From positions 1-39,424 of the forward strand of contig DASWVC010000017.1 in assembly GCA_036401335.1 (NCBI GenBank): a stretch of DNA of 39,424 nt, read 5' to 3'. Position 1 is the stretch's first letter, and each line of letters opens with the position of its first letter. Position numbers and translations under genes: made by a program. A model generated the notes under the pieces. That model was not told where the DNA came from. It searched no databases and saw nothing but the letters and a program-made list of their open reading frames with translations. Positions 31,238 through 38,555 of this stretch are shown in pieces. This DNA comes from DASWVC01 sp036401335 (GTDB lineage: Bacteria; Verrucomicrobiota; Verrucomicrobiia; Chthoniobacterales; JAFAMB01).

Positions 31238-31378
31238 CGTTCGTCGATCAGGTTGAAGGCTGGACGTCTGAACACAGGCAAGCGCAAAGTCCGGCGCAAA
31301 ACGCCGGAAACCTCCACGGCCGTTATTCAACGGTTTCAGATACGTCTTGCTGGTTGCGCCGCTCGAAATAGTTGCTGA
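31226..31378 (+). CDS. Possible small basic protein (50 aa)
   Basis: ATG preceded at good spacing by AAAGGA, with a TATATT element about 40 nt upstream. The 50-residue product is strongly basic (AGRLNTGKRKVRRKTPE), with no known family match. It overlaps, head-on, a minus-strand small frame (31323-31454) encoding a hydrophobic peptide. Confidence 0.4.
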   Translation: MIRHRSSIRLKAGRLNTGKRKVRRKTPETSTAVIQRFQIRLAGCAARNSC

Positions 31379-31454
31379 GGGCACTGGGGGCGACCGCCAC
31401 CGCACTGATAGCAAGAACCCCGGTAAGGTCGATCAGACCGTGAATGATTTCCAT
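31323..31454 (-). CDS. Possible small hydrophobic peptide (43 aa)
   Basis: 43-aa frame with one hydrophobic segment (LIDLTGVLAISAVAVAPSAL) and a charged tail (NYFERRNQQDVSETVE), as in single-pass small membrane peptides. The ribosome site is weak. A hairpin-capable TCTCAAG/CTTGAGA pair lies upstream at about 31466-31495. It is antisense to the end of the basic 50-aa frame. Confidence 0.35.
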   Translation of the reverse strand: MEIIHGLIDLTGVLAISAVAVAPSALSNYFERRNQQDVSETVE

Positions 31455-31678
31455 GTTTCTGTTCTGTCTCAAGTTTTTTAAACAAACCTTGAGAGTCAGA
31501 TCCAGAGGGCCCAAATGACCCGCTTTCTCTTGTTCTCTCAGCATTCCGGCCGCGCAGCCCCTAAAGCGGGTCTGCCGTCCAGAATGCCCAGAGAACGTAC
31601 TGGGAAATCCTCGTTTACTATCTTATCAACTATCTCACTTTCCCTGATCCGCGTCAACCTGCCGGGCCCAAAGTACCC

Positions 31679-32725
31679 TCAACGCGTGAGCTGAATCCCA
31701 GCATGCTCTACAGGCAGCGCCGCCTCAGCAAGCAAGGCGCCCGCCAAGATTTCGTAAGAATGGAGACGGGCCGAGTGGTCGAAAATCATGCTGTGAATAA
31801 TCAGCTCATCAGCTTGCGTCTCCTCCACCAGCGCCTCAAGTTCCGCGACCACCTTGGCCGGACCGCCAACAATTGATCCACGCACGAAAGAACCGACGGC
31901 TTCCTGCTCTCGCGGGTTCCAGCGGCCTTCAAGCGTTTTCACCGGCGGCGGGAGTTTCCCCGGAGTTCCGCGAACGAGGTTCAGAATGGCTTGGTGGTGC
32001 GAGGTGGCCAGGAAGGCTGCCTCTTCATCCGAATCCGCGGCAATGACATTGACCGCCACCACTGCGTAAGGCCGCTCTAAAACCTCCGATGGCTTAAAAC
32101 TGCGACGGTAAAGCTCGAGGCCCGGCAACAGGTTATCGGGCGAAAAATGTCCAGCCGAAGCGAACGGCAGGCCAAGCTGGCCTGCCAGTCGGGAGCTGAA
32201 CCCACCCGAGCCAAGCAGGAAAATGGGAACGCGCAAACCTTCGCCCGGCACAGCCCTGACCGATTGAGCCGGCGTGGCGGAACGAAAAAACTGGCGGAGT
32301 TCCTCCAGCAATTCCGGAAAGTCATCCCCGGTCTGGCTGAGTCCCCGCCGCAGCGTGCGCATGGCGATCTGATCGGTGCCAGGCGCGCGCCCGAGGCCCA
32401 AATCAATCCGCCCGGGGTACAGGGCCTCCAGGGTGCCGAACTGTTCAGCAATCACCAAAGGGGCGTGGTTCGGAAGCATAATGCCGCCTGAACCCACCCG
32501 GATGGTGGACGTGGCCCCCGCGATGAAACCGATCACCACAGAAGTCGCCGCGCTCGCAATCCCGGCCATGTTGTGGTGTTCGGCCACCCAGTAACGATGA
32601 AATCCCCATGCTTCGGCATGCTGCGCGAGCTCCCGGGTGTGACGCAAGGCTTCCGCCGGAGTGGCCCCAACGGCCACCGGCGCCAAGTCCAGAACAGAAA
32701 GCGGGATCTGCGAGCGTCCAGTCAT
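31679..32725 (-). CDS. Luciferase-like (LLM class) flavin-dependent oxidoreductase
   Basis: 348-aa member of the bacterial luciferase-like monooxygenase fold, YhbW-like subgroup. Motifs: LSVLDLAPVAVG, the block GFHRYWVAEHHNM, VGSGGIMLPNHAPLVIAEQFGTLEALYPGRIDLGLGRAPGTD, and VPIFLLGSGGFSSRLAGQLGLPFA. It uses reduced flavin to oxidise or reduce an unidentified substrate. Its ATG overlaps the trxA stop (ATGA), so it is coupled to thioredoxin. Last gene of the tetR operon; a redox or detoxification role is inferred from operon content. Confidence 0.9.
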   Translation of the reverse strand: MTGRSQIPLSVLDLAPVAVGATPAEALRHTRELAQHAEAWGFHRYWVAEHHNMAGIASAATSVVIGFIAGATSTIRVGSGGIMLPNHAPLVIAEQFGTLEALYPGRIDLGLGRAPGTDQIAMRTLRRGLSQTGDDFPELLEELRQFFRSATPAQSVRAVPGEGLRVPIFLLGSGGFSSRLAGQLGLPFASAGHFSPDNLLPGLELYRRSFKPSEVLERPYAVVAVNVIAADSDEEAAFLATSHHQAILNLVRGTPGKLPPPVKTLEGRWNPREQEAVGSFVRGSIVGGPAKVVAELEALVEETQADELIIHSMIFDHSARLHSYEILAGALLAEAALPVEHAGIQLTR

Positions 32726-33066
32726 CGGGCTGCCGGTGCGTTCGCGGAAAGCTCTTCCAATTTTTCCACGATGCCCTTTTTTGGGGACAAACCGGTAATT
32801 TGATGTCGCAGCTCGCCCCCGGCAAAGAACAACAGTGCGGGAATGCCGCGCAGGTTGAAGCGTTGCGCCAACGCCGGATTGTCATCGACGTTTACTTTGG
32901 CGATGCGGAAACGTCCTGCTCCTTCGCGGGCAATTTCGTCGACGATCGGCGAGATCATCTTGCAGGGCCCGCACCAGGGTGCCCAAAAATCCACGAGCAC
33001 AGGAATAGGTGATCGGATGACGGCGGCATCAAAGCTGTCGGTGCTGACGTGAATGGGTTCATTCAT
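32722..33066 (-). CDS. Thioredoxin
   Basis: 114-aa cytoplasmic thioredoxin with active site WCGPC (residues 31-35, in VLVDFWAPWCGPCKM), the conserved IAKVNVDDNP strand, and the cis-Pro GIPALLFF. No signal peptide. The ATG at 33066 is chosen because it opens the fold normally. It lies 19 nt after the preceding small gene and overlaps the flavin oxidoreductase start by four bases. As part of a TetR-controlled operon it is probably an accessory thioredoxin rather than the main cellular one. Confidence 0.93.
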   Translation of the reverse strand: MNEPIHVSTDSFDAAVIRSPIPVLVDFWAPWCGPCKMISPIVDEIAREGAGRFRIAKVNVDDNPALAQRFNLRGIPALLFFAGGELRHQITGLSPKKGIVEKLEELSANAPAAR

Positions 33067-33085
33067 AGGTCTGAAACGAGAATAT

Positions 33086-33430
33086 TTAAGGGTTAAAGGA
33101 GTTTTGCAACGGCTGGCGCAAGCTCGGTGTAGCCCACGCTTCCGCGCAGTTGAACGGGAGGACATCCGGTGAGGCGCTCAGCGCCGCGGCGCGCACGGTT
33201 TCTTCGGCCAAAACAGGAAAGAAAAGGGTCGGAAATTCCGTCGTAGCCGCAAGCAGGGCGGCTTGCTCAACGGCACGGGCGACTGCGGTTGCCGGGATCA
33301 CGTGGTCGTAGCAACTGGCCAAGCGGCGCTGGAGCCGGGATTTCAGAGGAATAAGGAGCGCAGCACTGGATGTTGGGTGGTGAGCACGGCCCACGGGGGC
33401 CGGGTACGGGGAAAGGGCAGGAATACTCAT
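33086..33430 (-). CDS. Hypothetical protein in the tetR operon
   Basis: 114-aa protein not assigned to a family. Segments such as LIPLKSRLQRRLASCYDHVIPATAVARAVEQAALLAATTEFPTL would form helices; the N terminus (SIPALSPYPAPVGRAHHPTSS) is probably disordered. Single Cys residues occur near positions 40 and 95. It lies 20 nt after the tetR stop and 19 nt before thioredoxin, so it is very likely co-transcribed. No ribosome-binding site is obvious. Confidence 0.55.
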   Translation of the reverse strand: MSIPALSPYPAPVGRAHHPTSSAALLIPLKSRLQRRLASCYDHVIPATAVARAVEQAALLAATTEFPTLFFPVLAEETVRAAALSASPDVLPFNCAEAWATPSLRQPLQNSFNP

Positions 33431-33450
33431 GGTAAGCAAGATTTCACTTT

Positions 33451-34074
33451 CTACTCATTAGACCGGTCGTCTAGAATTTCGTTCAATGTGCCTGGCCGGG
33501 TTCGCAGGTAGTCGTGCAGGAATGTCGCCGCCGATCGCAACGGCCCCACGCTCCGCTCCACCAGCATCCGTTGCATGGCGCCTTGCCACGTGTCCTGGAT
33601 CAGCGCCGAGGCTGCCGTCGGATTGACGTCCTGGCGGATGCTGCCGTCGACCCTACCCTCTTGCAACGCCCGCATGTAAATCATTCGCCAGGTTTTCATT
33701 CCCTGGGCAAGGACCTCGCGCATCGGTTCGCTGAGGTTCGCAACCTCGAGCCCGAGCTTCACCACTAAACAACACTCGCGGCAGTGAGATTCGGTCATGC
33801 GACCAATTAGCGCCCCCCAGTAATCAGAAAACTTTTGCAGCGCATCGGCGTCCGACGGGGCAAAAAACGTTTCCAGTCGCGCGGTGCTTTGCTCGATGTA
33901 ATGGCCGATAAGTTCCACCCCGAACTGCTCTTTGGAGGGAAAATAGTGGTAAAAGGAGCCTTTAGGCACTTTGACGGCGGTCAGGATCTCATTCAGACCG
34001 ACGGCATGAAACCCTTTGGTGAGCATGATTTCCTGAGCGGCATCGAGGATTTTAGCTTTGGTGGCGACGATCAT
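33451..34074 (-). CDS. TetR/AcrR-family transcriptional repressor
   Basis: 207-aa repressor. The N-terminal helix-turn-helix (ILDAAQEIMLTKGFHAVGL, then VPKGSFYHYFPSKEQF, residues 9-52) is textbook TetR. The ligand-binding half has a cysteine cluster (C98, C101, C102 in ESHCRECCLVV) that could sense electrophiles or oxidants, as Cys does in NemR. The ATG at 34074 is used; an upstream frame extension has no family sequence. A palindromic site lies 14-31 nt upstream and a near-copy spans its own last codons, suggesting autoregulation and control of the downstream small gene, thioredoxin and flavin oxidoreductase. Confidence 0.92.
   Translation of the reverse strand: MIVATKAKILDAAQEIMLTKGFHAVGLNEILTAVKVPKGSFYHYFPSKEQFGVELIGHYIEQSTARLETFFAPSDADALQKFSDYWGALIGRMTESHCRECCLVVKLGLEVANLSEPMREVLAQGMKTWRMIYMRALQEGRVDGSIRQDVNPTAASALIQDTWQGAMQRMLVERSVGPLRSAATFLHDYLRTRPGTLNEILDDRSNE
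33459..33476. promoter_or_regulatory. TetR operator-like site 2
   Basis: TAGACCGGTCGTCTAGAA, with arms TAGAC/GTCTA about a 5-nt centre. It matches the site at 34088-34105 at 16 of 18 positions. It lies inside the last codons of tetR, 29 nt upstream of the next gene's ATG, where it could control an internal promoter. Confidence 0.75.
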
Positions 34075-34087
34075 GCTGGCTATACAG

Positions 34088-34105
34088 TAGACCAGTCGTC
34101 TGGAA
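34088..34105. promoter_or_regulatory. TetR operator-like site 1
   Basis: TAGACCAGTCGTCTGGAA, 14 nt upstream of the tetR start codon. The near-copy at 33459-33476 and the palindromic core make it a strong autoregulatory operator candidate. The TAGACC half-site resembles the known NemR box half-site. Confidence 0.8.
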
Positions 34106-34523
34106 ATGCAAGGGTCGTTTTTTTGGTGGCAACGTGCCCTTCCCCGCTGGAAATCGCCCAAGTTACGCTGCTCTACGAAAGCATTCCGCTACCCTGCCGC
34201 CAATCGAGGCGCCAGCGTTGAACCCGGACGCGTTAATCAACAAGGCTGGAAGGATTCGTACGATTCAGTCTTTCAGGCCGGCGGATCAACGGAGAACGGG
34301 CCCATCGCGCGTGGCGAAGCGCAGGCCTGGGCTGCGGGCGCGGCGTTTCAGCTTCTCCATAGTTGCTCACACCGTCAGTGTCGCCATCCTTGAGCGGAGC
34401 GGGCCGGTTGAGGTGGTTTCGGTGAAGTAAGGTTGCCGGCGTGCGGGCAGCACGCCGGTCAAGTTACACCAGCCTGGGGGCAGGCAGCGGGCCTGGCGCC
34501 CATTTTCCGAACTACGGCGCGAT
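34106..34523. other. Gene-free spacer
   Basis: About 420 bases between the tetR operator and the nucleoside hydrolase pseudogene. Both strands have short open frames but none with protein-like composition or a ribosome site. Nothing else recognised. Confidence 0.6.
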
Positions 34524-35477
34524 TCAGGGGTTCGGCTGCGCCTCGTCCCCGCATTCCCAGTCGAACTTCACCGGCACAGGTCGGGTGAGCAGGTCCGTGT
34601 AAAGGCTGAAAAACCGGGCATTGTCGATGTGAAACACCACTTTGGAGACGGATTCAACGTTGATCGAGGGATACGGGTTGGCATTCCAGACGATCGATTT
34701 TCCGTAGCTCCGGTCGAACGTCGTGTTGATGTCGACGTACAGGTCCCGGGTATCCACGTCCAGGCTGGGATCGTACAGGGAAGCCATCGCAATGGTGTCA
34801 TAAATGTAATCATTTGGGCGAACCCCTTGCTTGAACAACGGCGTGATGGCCGTTGGCGGCTCACGGCTGATGATCTTGTGGTACACGTCCTCCGAAAGGC
34901 GAACCGTATTCGTTACATCCAAGGGAACAATTTTTCTCGGTACATCCGCTCGCAAGACCACCTGCGCCGCTTCGGGGTCAAACCACCAATTGAATTCTCC
35001 CGCATCATTGTAGGCATTTCCTTCTGCATAGATCTGTCCGCCCATAATAACGATCTGCTTGATCAAGGGGATGATCGTCGTGTCCTCCCGCATCGCCAGG
35101 GCCACGTTAGTGAGCGGTCCGATGGCTAACAAATTAACTTCGTGTGGATAACGGTGGATCGTTTCAATAAGAAACCTGACCGCATCACGTCTTGCGGGTT
35201 GGGTGTGCGTGGCAAAACCATCGGGAGGAGGCACTAACTAATTGAGTGTGGGCTGTGGTCGACTCTATGCCCCGACGTAGTCCGTCGCCTTCCCGAAAAG
35301 CAGCTGTTCAAGCAGGTAAGATTGGTAGTCGTGGAGCAGCGGGTACTGCGCACCGACGTAAACTCTCACTTTACGGTCGATGCCCAGCCGTTCAACCGCC
35401 TTCAAACAGTCGGCGACCTCTTGATCTCGCCACTGATTGCCGGAAACGATGGTGTTAAAATCTGTGTCGACGATCAC
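34524..35477 (-). pseudogene. Nucleoside hydrolase, disrupted by two TAG codons and an N-terminal deletion
   Basis: Remains of an inosine-uridine-type nucleoside hydrolase. Reading continuously from 35477: VIVDTDFNTI, then VSGNQWRDQEVADCLKAVERLG to YVGA, a TAG (35265-35267), SRPQPTLN, another TAG (35238-35240), and then an intact remainder (VNLLAIGPLTNVALA, IVIMGGQIYAEGN, EFNWWFDPEAAQVVL, YDTIAMASLYDP). The frame is the same throughout, so TGG-to-TAG and CAG-to-TAG transitions are the simple explanation. Between DTDFNTI and VSGNQW roughly 30 residues are missing, including the second Asp-rich calcium-binding segment. There is no ATG or signal peptide at the 5' end. Non-functional as written. 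Confidence 0.85.
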
Positions 35478-35944
35478 TTTGGGTGGGCTGGCCAGGCAGT
35501 TCGCTGCACCGGGTGCTGAAGGGACGTCGCAAACGTTTTACCGCGGGAGCACAGGCTCCACAAGCGATCTTTTTAAGGTGGCGGAGCGCTTGTGCTTGGG
35601 AGCCACCGGAAGAACTCCCAGGCCGGAGCGCGCGAGACGGGAAACGCCAAGGAGCGGCGTAATCAGGTGGGAAAGCGCCCTTGCACCATCAATCACTCGC
35701 CGGCCGCGTAGGACGACGTGGCCCTAACGATGCCACAAGCCGAAACGTAAACGGATGCTACCACTGGCAAACCCGGAGAAAAACCGTGGATCGTGACTCT
35801 GGAACTATCCGTGGCATCCTTCGGTTCTTTGATTCGTGGGATTTGCTTTGCCCCGCTCTGGAGCGTCCTCGACCCTCAAAACTGTGTCCAACCCATGCCG
35901 ATGCATGGGTGCCATTCAGACAGGGTTTAAGGCAGATAAGCGAC
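35478..35944. other. Gene-free spacer
   Basis: About 470 bases between the pseudogene and rplQ. A codon run just upstream of 35477 could be the eroded start of the hydrolase (APGAANCLASPPK). A TCGTGGCAT-type doublet lies at 35809-35842. Nothing else recognised. Confidence 0.6.
35809..35842 (+). repeat. TCGTGGCAT doublet repeat
   Basis: CCGTGGCAT (35809-35817) and TCGTGGGAT (35834-35842), 25 nt apart, with inner CCTTCGGTTCTTTGAT. Same arrangement as 19419-19452 and, inverted, 10090-10123. Confidence 0.7.
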
Positions 35945-36340
35945 CTACTTTTTCTCGGCCGGGACAGCTGCCGCTTCCGGCGCGGCCAGATCGACCCATT
36001 CCAGGAAAGCCATCAGCGCTGAGTCGCTCGTACGCGGCCCGAGCTTCACAATGCGAACGTAGCCGCCCTGGCGCGCCGCCGTGCGCGGCGCGACGTCGGC
36101 GAACAACTTGCGGACCGCATCCTTTTGCCGCAGGAACGCGAGGGCCAACCGGCGCGCGTGCAGGTCACCCCGTTTTCCCAGGGTCACCATGCGCTCGGCC
36201 ACCGGGCGAACGGCCTTGGCTTTGGCCAAGGTCGTTTTGATCCGGTCGTGCTCGATCAGGCTGCAAACCTGATTGGCCAGCAGGAGGTTTCGGTGCTCGG
36301 CTTTTCGGCCTAATTTTACGGTCTTCTTCTGATGGCGCAT
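35945..36340 (-). CDS. rplQ: 50S ribosomal protein L17
   Basis: 131-aa large-subunit ribosomal protein. It begins MRHQKKTVKLGRKAEHRNLL, with LIEHDRIKTTLAKAKAVRPVAERMVTLGK and a VRIVKLGPRTSDSALMAFLEWV segment typical of bacterial L17. A short Ala/Pro/Glu/Lys tail ends it. It starts four nt after the rpoA stop, the usual rpoA-rplQ order. Confidence 0.97.
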   Translation of the reverse strand: MRHQKKTVKLGRKAEHRNLLLANQVCSLIEHDRIKTTLAKAKAVRPVAERMVTLGKRGDLHARRLALAFLRQKDAVRKLFADVAPRTAARQGGYVRIVKLGPRTSDSALMAFLEWVDLAAPEAAAVPAEKK

Positions 36341-36344
36341 CGTT

Positions 36345-37382
36345 TTACAGCGTTACAAGTTTGCTTTCGTCCAGTCGGTCGCTGCCGGCAAGCATGGGTT
36401 CCACCAACCCCGGCTCAAATTTCATCCCGAGGCTCAGGCCAAGGTGCTGCAGCTTCTCTTTAATCTCGTTAAGGGATTTCTTACCGAAGTTGCGGTACTT
36501 CAACATTTCGGCCTCGGTCTTCATCGCGAGCTGACCCACCGTGGTGATGTTGGCGTTGTTCAAGCAATTGGCCGCGCGCACCGAAAGCTCGATTTCATTC
36601 ACGCTCATGTTCAATAGCTTCTTGAGGCGGGTATTTTCCTGGCTGACCTCTTCCGGCGTTTCGTCGAACTCGACCTGGTTATCATCGTAGTTGACAAAGA
36701 CGTCAAGGTGATGCCGTAGAATTGCCGACGCCTGCAACAGGGCATCGTCCGGCGTTACCCGCCCATCCGTCCAAACTTCCAGGATCAACTTGTCATAATC
36801 CGTGCGCTGGCCTACGCGCGTGTTTTCCACCGCGTATTTTACGCGCGTGACCGGTGAAAAAATGGAGTCGATCGGAATCACCCCGATCGGTGTGTCGAGC
36901 CGTTTGTTTTCGTCCCCGGAGAAGAAGCCGCGGCCGACGCGAACCTCCAATTCCGCTTCAAACTTCTGTTTCTTATCGAGCGTGCAAATCAGTTGGTCCG
37001 TGTTCAGCACCTCGATGCCGGATACCGTATGGATGTCGCCAGCGGTGATCGGCCCTTCCTTGTTGATCGTGATTGTCACGGTCCGCGGTTCGTGATCGAT
37101 GGCCTTAAACCGGAGTTTCTTAAAATTCAGGATGATGTCGGTCACATCCTCGACCACGCCGGGCAAAGACCCGAATTCATGCTGGGCTCCCTGGATGCGG
37201 ACCGACGTGATGGCCGCTCCTTCAAGTGAGGAGAGCAGGACGCGGCGAAGGGAATTGCCGACGGTGTGTCCATAACCGGCCTCAAACGGCTCGGCGATAA
37301 ACTTGGCGTAAGTATCTGTCGCCGTGGCCTCCTCTTTGGAAAGGCTTTTCGGCATTTCAAAACGACCTAAACGAACGGGCAT
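36345..37382 (-). CDS. rpoA: DNA-directed RNA polymerase subunit alpha
   Basis: 345-aa alpha subunit that nucleates RNA polymerase assembly. N-terminal dimerisation domain: FIAEPFEAGYGHTVGNSLRRVLLSSLEGAA, ILNFKKLRF, and a DTPIGVIPIDSIFSPV segment. C-terminal domain: LSVRAANCLNNANITTVGQLA, KYRNFGKKSLNEIKEKL, the DNA- and activator-contacting module. The ATG at 37382 fits the family length; a further ATG at 37358 is possible. rpsM, rpsK and rpsD, which normally precede rpoA, are absent. The upstream neighbour is an amino-acid binding-protein gene 261 nt away. Confidence 0.97.
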   Translation of the reverse strand: MPVRLGRFEMPKSLSKEEATATDTYAKFIAEPFEAGYGHTVGNSLRRVLLSSLEGAAITSVRIQGAQHEFGSLPGVVEDVTDIILNFKKLRFKAIDHEPRTVTITINKEGPITAGDIHTVSGIEVLNTDQLICTLDKKQKFEAELEVRVGRGFFSGDENKRLDTPIGVIPIDSIFSPVTRVKYAVENTRVGQRTDYDKLILEVWTDGRVTPDDALLQASAILRHHLDVFVNYDDNQVEFDETPEEVSQENTRLKKLLNMSVNEIELSVRAANCLNNANITTVGQLAMKTEAEMLKYRNFGKKSLNEIKEKLQHLGLSLGMKFEPGLVEPMLAGSDRLDESKLVTL

Positions 37383-37534
37383 GGTGGGATCTCTTTCACG
37401 GCCGGGTTCCCCCTGACGCGGGCGATCCACTGCTCATCGACGCAGGGACCCAGGGACCGACGGCATTATTTCTGCTCGCGCTGAGCCGGCAAAGAGCCAC
37501 AGCTACGGTCGAATGTCAAATCTCGCGCCGCCTC

Positions 37535-37565
37535 GAAGAATGTGTCGGCGTGTCGGGCTACCGGA
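37535..37565 (+). repeat. 8-bp-periodic repeat array
   Basis: Leader GAAGAAT then GTGTCGGC, GTGTCGGG and the diverged CTACCGGA. It lies in the spacer between rpoA and the binding-protein gene, within the probable rpoA promoter region. Confidence 0.7.
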
Positions 37566-37643
37566 GTAGAAAGAGGGTGTCAGGCATGACCTTGGGGAGC
37601 AACCGCGCGCTTTCGAAAGTTGGAAAAACCGTTCCCGACACCT

Positions 37644-38555
37644 TCAGTCCGGTGCTCCGAGCGCTCGGAAAATCTCCCTGAGCTGGGTGCTCATCGGAAG
37701 GTCCAAGGAATCTCCCCCAGGCAACTTGTTAACGAACCATCGCTCGTAGGTGTATTCGAGATCGCGCGATTGCGCCATCTCGCGAAACACACGATCCACC
37801 ACGGCCGCCAGTTGCGCATCGTCTTTGCGGAACATGATTCCGTACGGCTCGTAGGAGAGGAACTCACCGACGACGCTGAAAGCGCTTTTTGCCTTGTGCT
37901 CGGCCACCAGCCCGTAAAGCAAGACGTCGTCCCCGGCGAACGCATCCACGCGGCCGGCCGCAAGTTGATCGTAAGAATCGGCGTGATCTTTTCCTACAAC
38001 GAGGCGGCAATCGACTCGGAACTGGTCCATGATCTGATGCATCACCTGTTCATTGGTGGTTCCCGCAGTGACCACCACCGTCTTGCCGCCGAGATCACGG
38101 AACGACGCAATCGGCGACCCGCTTTTCACCAGAAGTTTCGTTCCGGCGACAAACATCACCGGAGAAAATGCGACCTGGGTTTGCCGCTGGGCGTTGTTGG
38201 TGGTCGAGCCACACTCCAGATCGATGTCCCCGCACAGCACCGCAGGAATCCTGGTTTCGGACGTCACGGGAACAAACTTGATTTTCACCGCCTGGTCATC
38301 AAGTTCGTTGCCGATCGCATCAACGATGGCCTGTCCCAAGTCAATGGAATAACCGACGGGGTCTCCGCGCGGACTCAGGAATGAAAACGGCACCGAGGAC
38401 TCCCGGTAGCCGATGGCAACCACTCCGCTCGCGTGCACCTTTTTGAGGGTACCGCTGAGTTCCTGGGCTCCCTCAACCTCGGCGGCCGGAGCCGCCGCTG
38501 CAAGGGCGAGGCTCACCCCAAACCAGGCTGCGACCTTTTTTGGCCACCTCATCAC
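37644..38555 (-). CDS. Glutamate/aspartate-type substrate-binding protein (GltI-like)
   Basis: 303-aa periplasmic binding protein of the SBP_bac_3 (amino-acid) family. A signal peptide (AAWFGVSLALAAAAPAAE, residues 9-26) precedes LKKVHASGVVAIGYRESSVPFSFL. GYSIDLGQAIVDAI, DIDLECGSTTNNAQRQTQVAFSPVMF, and LGGKTVVVTAGTTNEQ are close to the GltI pattern for acidic amino acids. Its ATG overlaps the upstream symporter stop (ATGA). No ABC permease or ATPase is adjacent, so either it serves an unlinked ABC complex or it assists the coupled symporter. Confidence 0.9.
   Translation of the reverse strand: MMRWPKKVAAWFGVSLALAAAAPAAEVEGAQELSGTLKKVHASGVVAIGYRESSVPFSFLSPRGDPVGYSIDLGQAIVDAIGNELDDQAVKIKFVPVTSETRIPAVLCGDIDLECGSTTNNAQRQTQVAFSPVMFVAGTKLLVKSGSPIASFRDLGGKTVVVTAGTTNEQVMHQIMDQFRVDCRLVVGKDHADSYDQLAAGRVDAFAGDDVLLYGLVAEHKAKSAFSVVGEFLSYEPYGIMFRKDDAQLAAVVDRVFREMAQSRDLEYTYERWFVNKLPGGDSLDLPMSTQLREIFRALGAPD

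Noticed and set aside
34106..34430. Plus-strand frames upstream of tetR
   Set aside because: No ribosome site, unlike composition, and mutually overlapping in several frames.
35238..35267. TAG recoding (pyrrolysine or suppressor) in the nucleoside hydrolase
   Set aside because: TAG ends other genes here, and the gene also has a deletion and no start, which indicates decay.
37491..37519. Perfect TTGACA on the minus strand as an rpoA -35 box
   Set aside because: At 17-nt spacing the -10 position reads CTCTTT, which matches poorly, so a promoter cannot be claimed.
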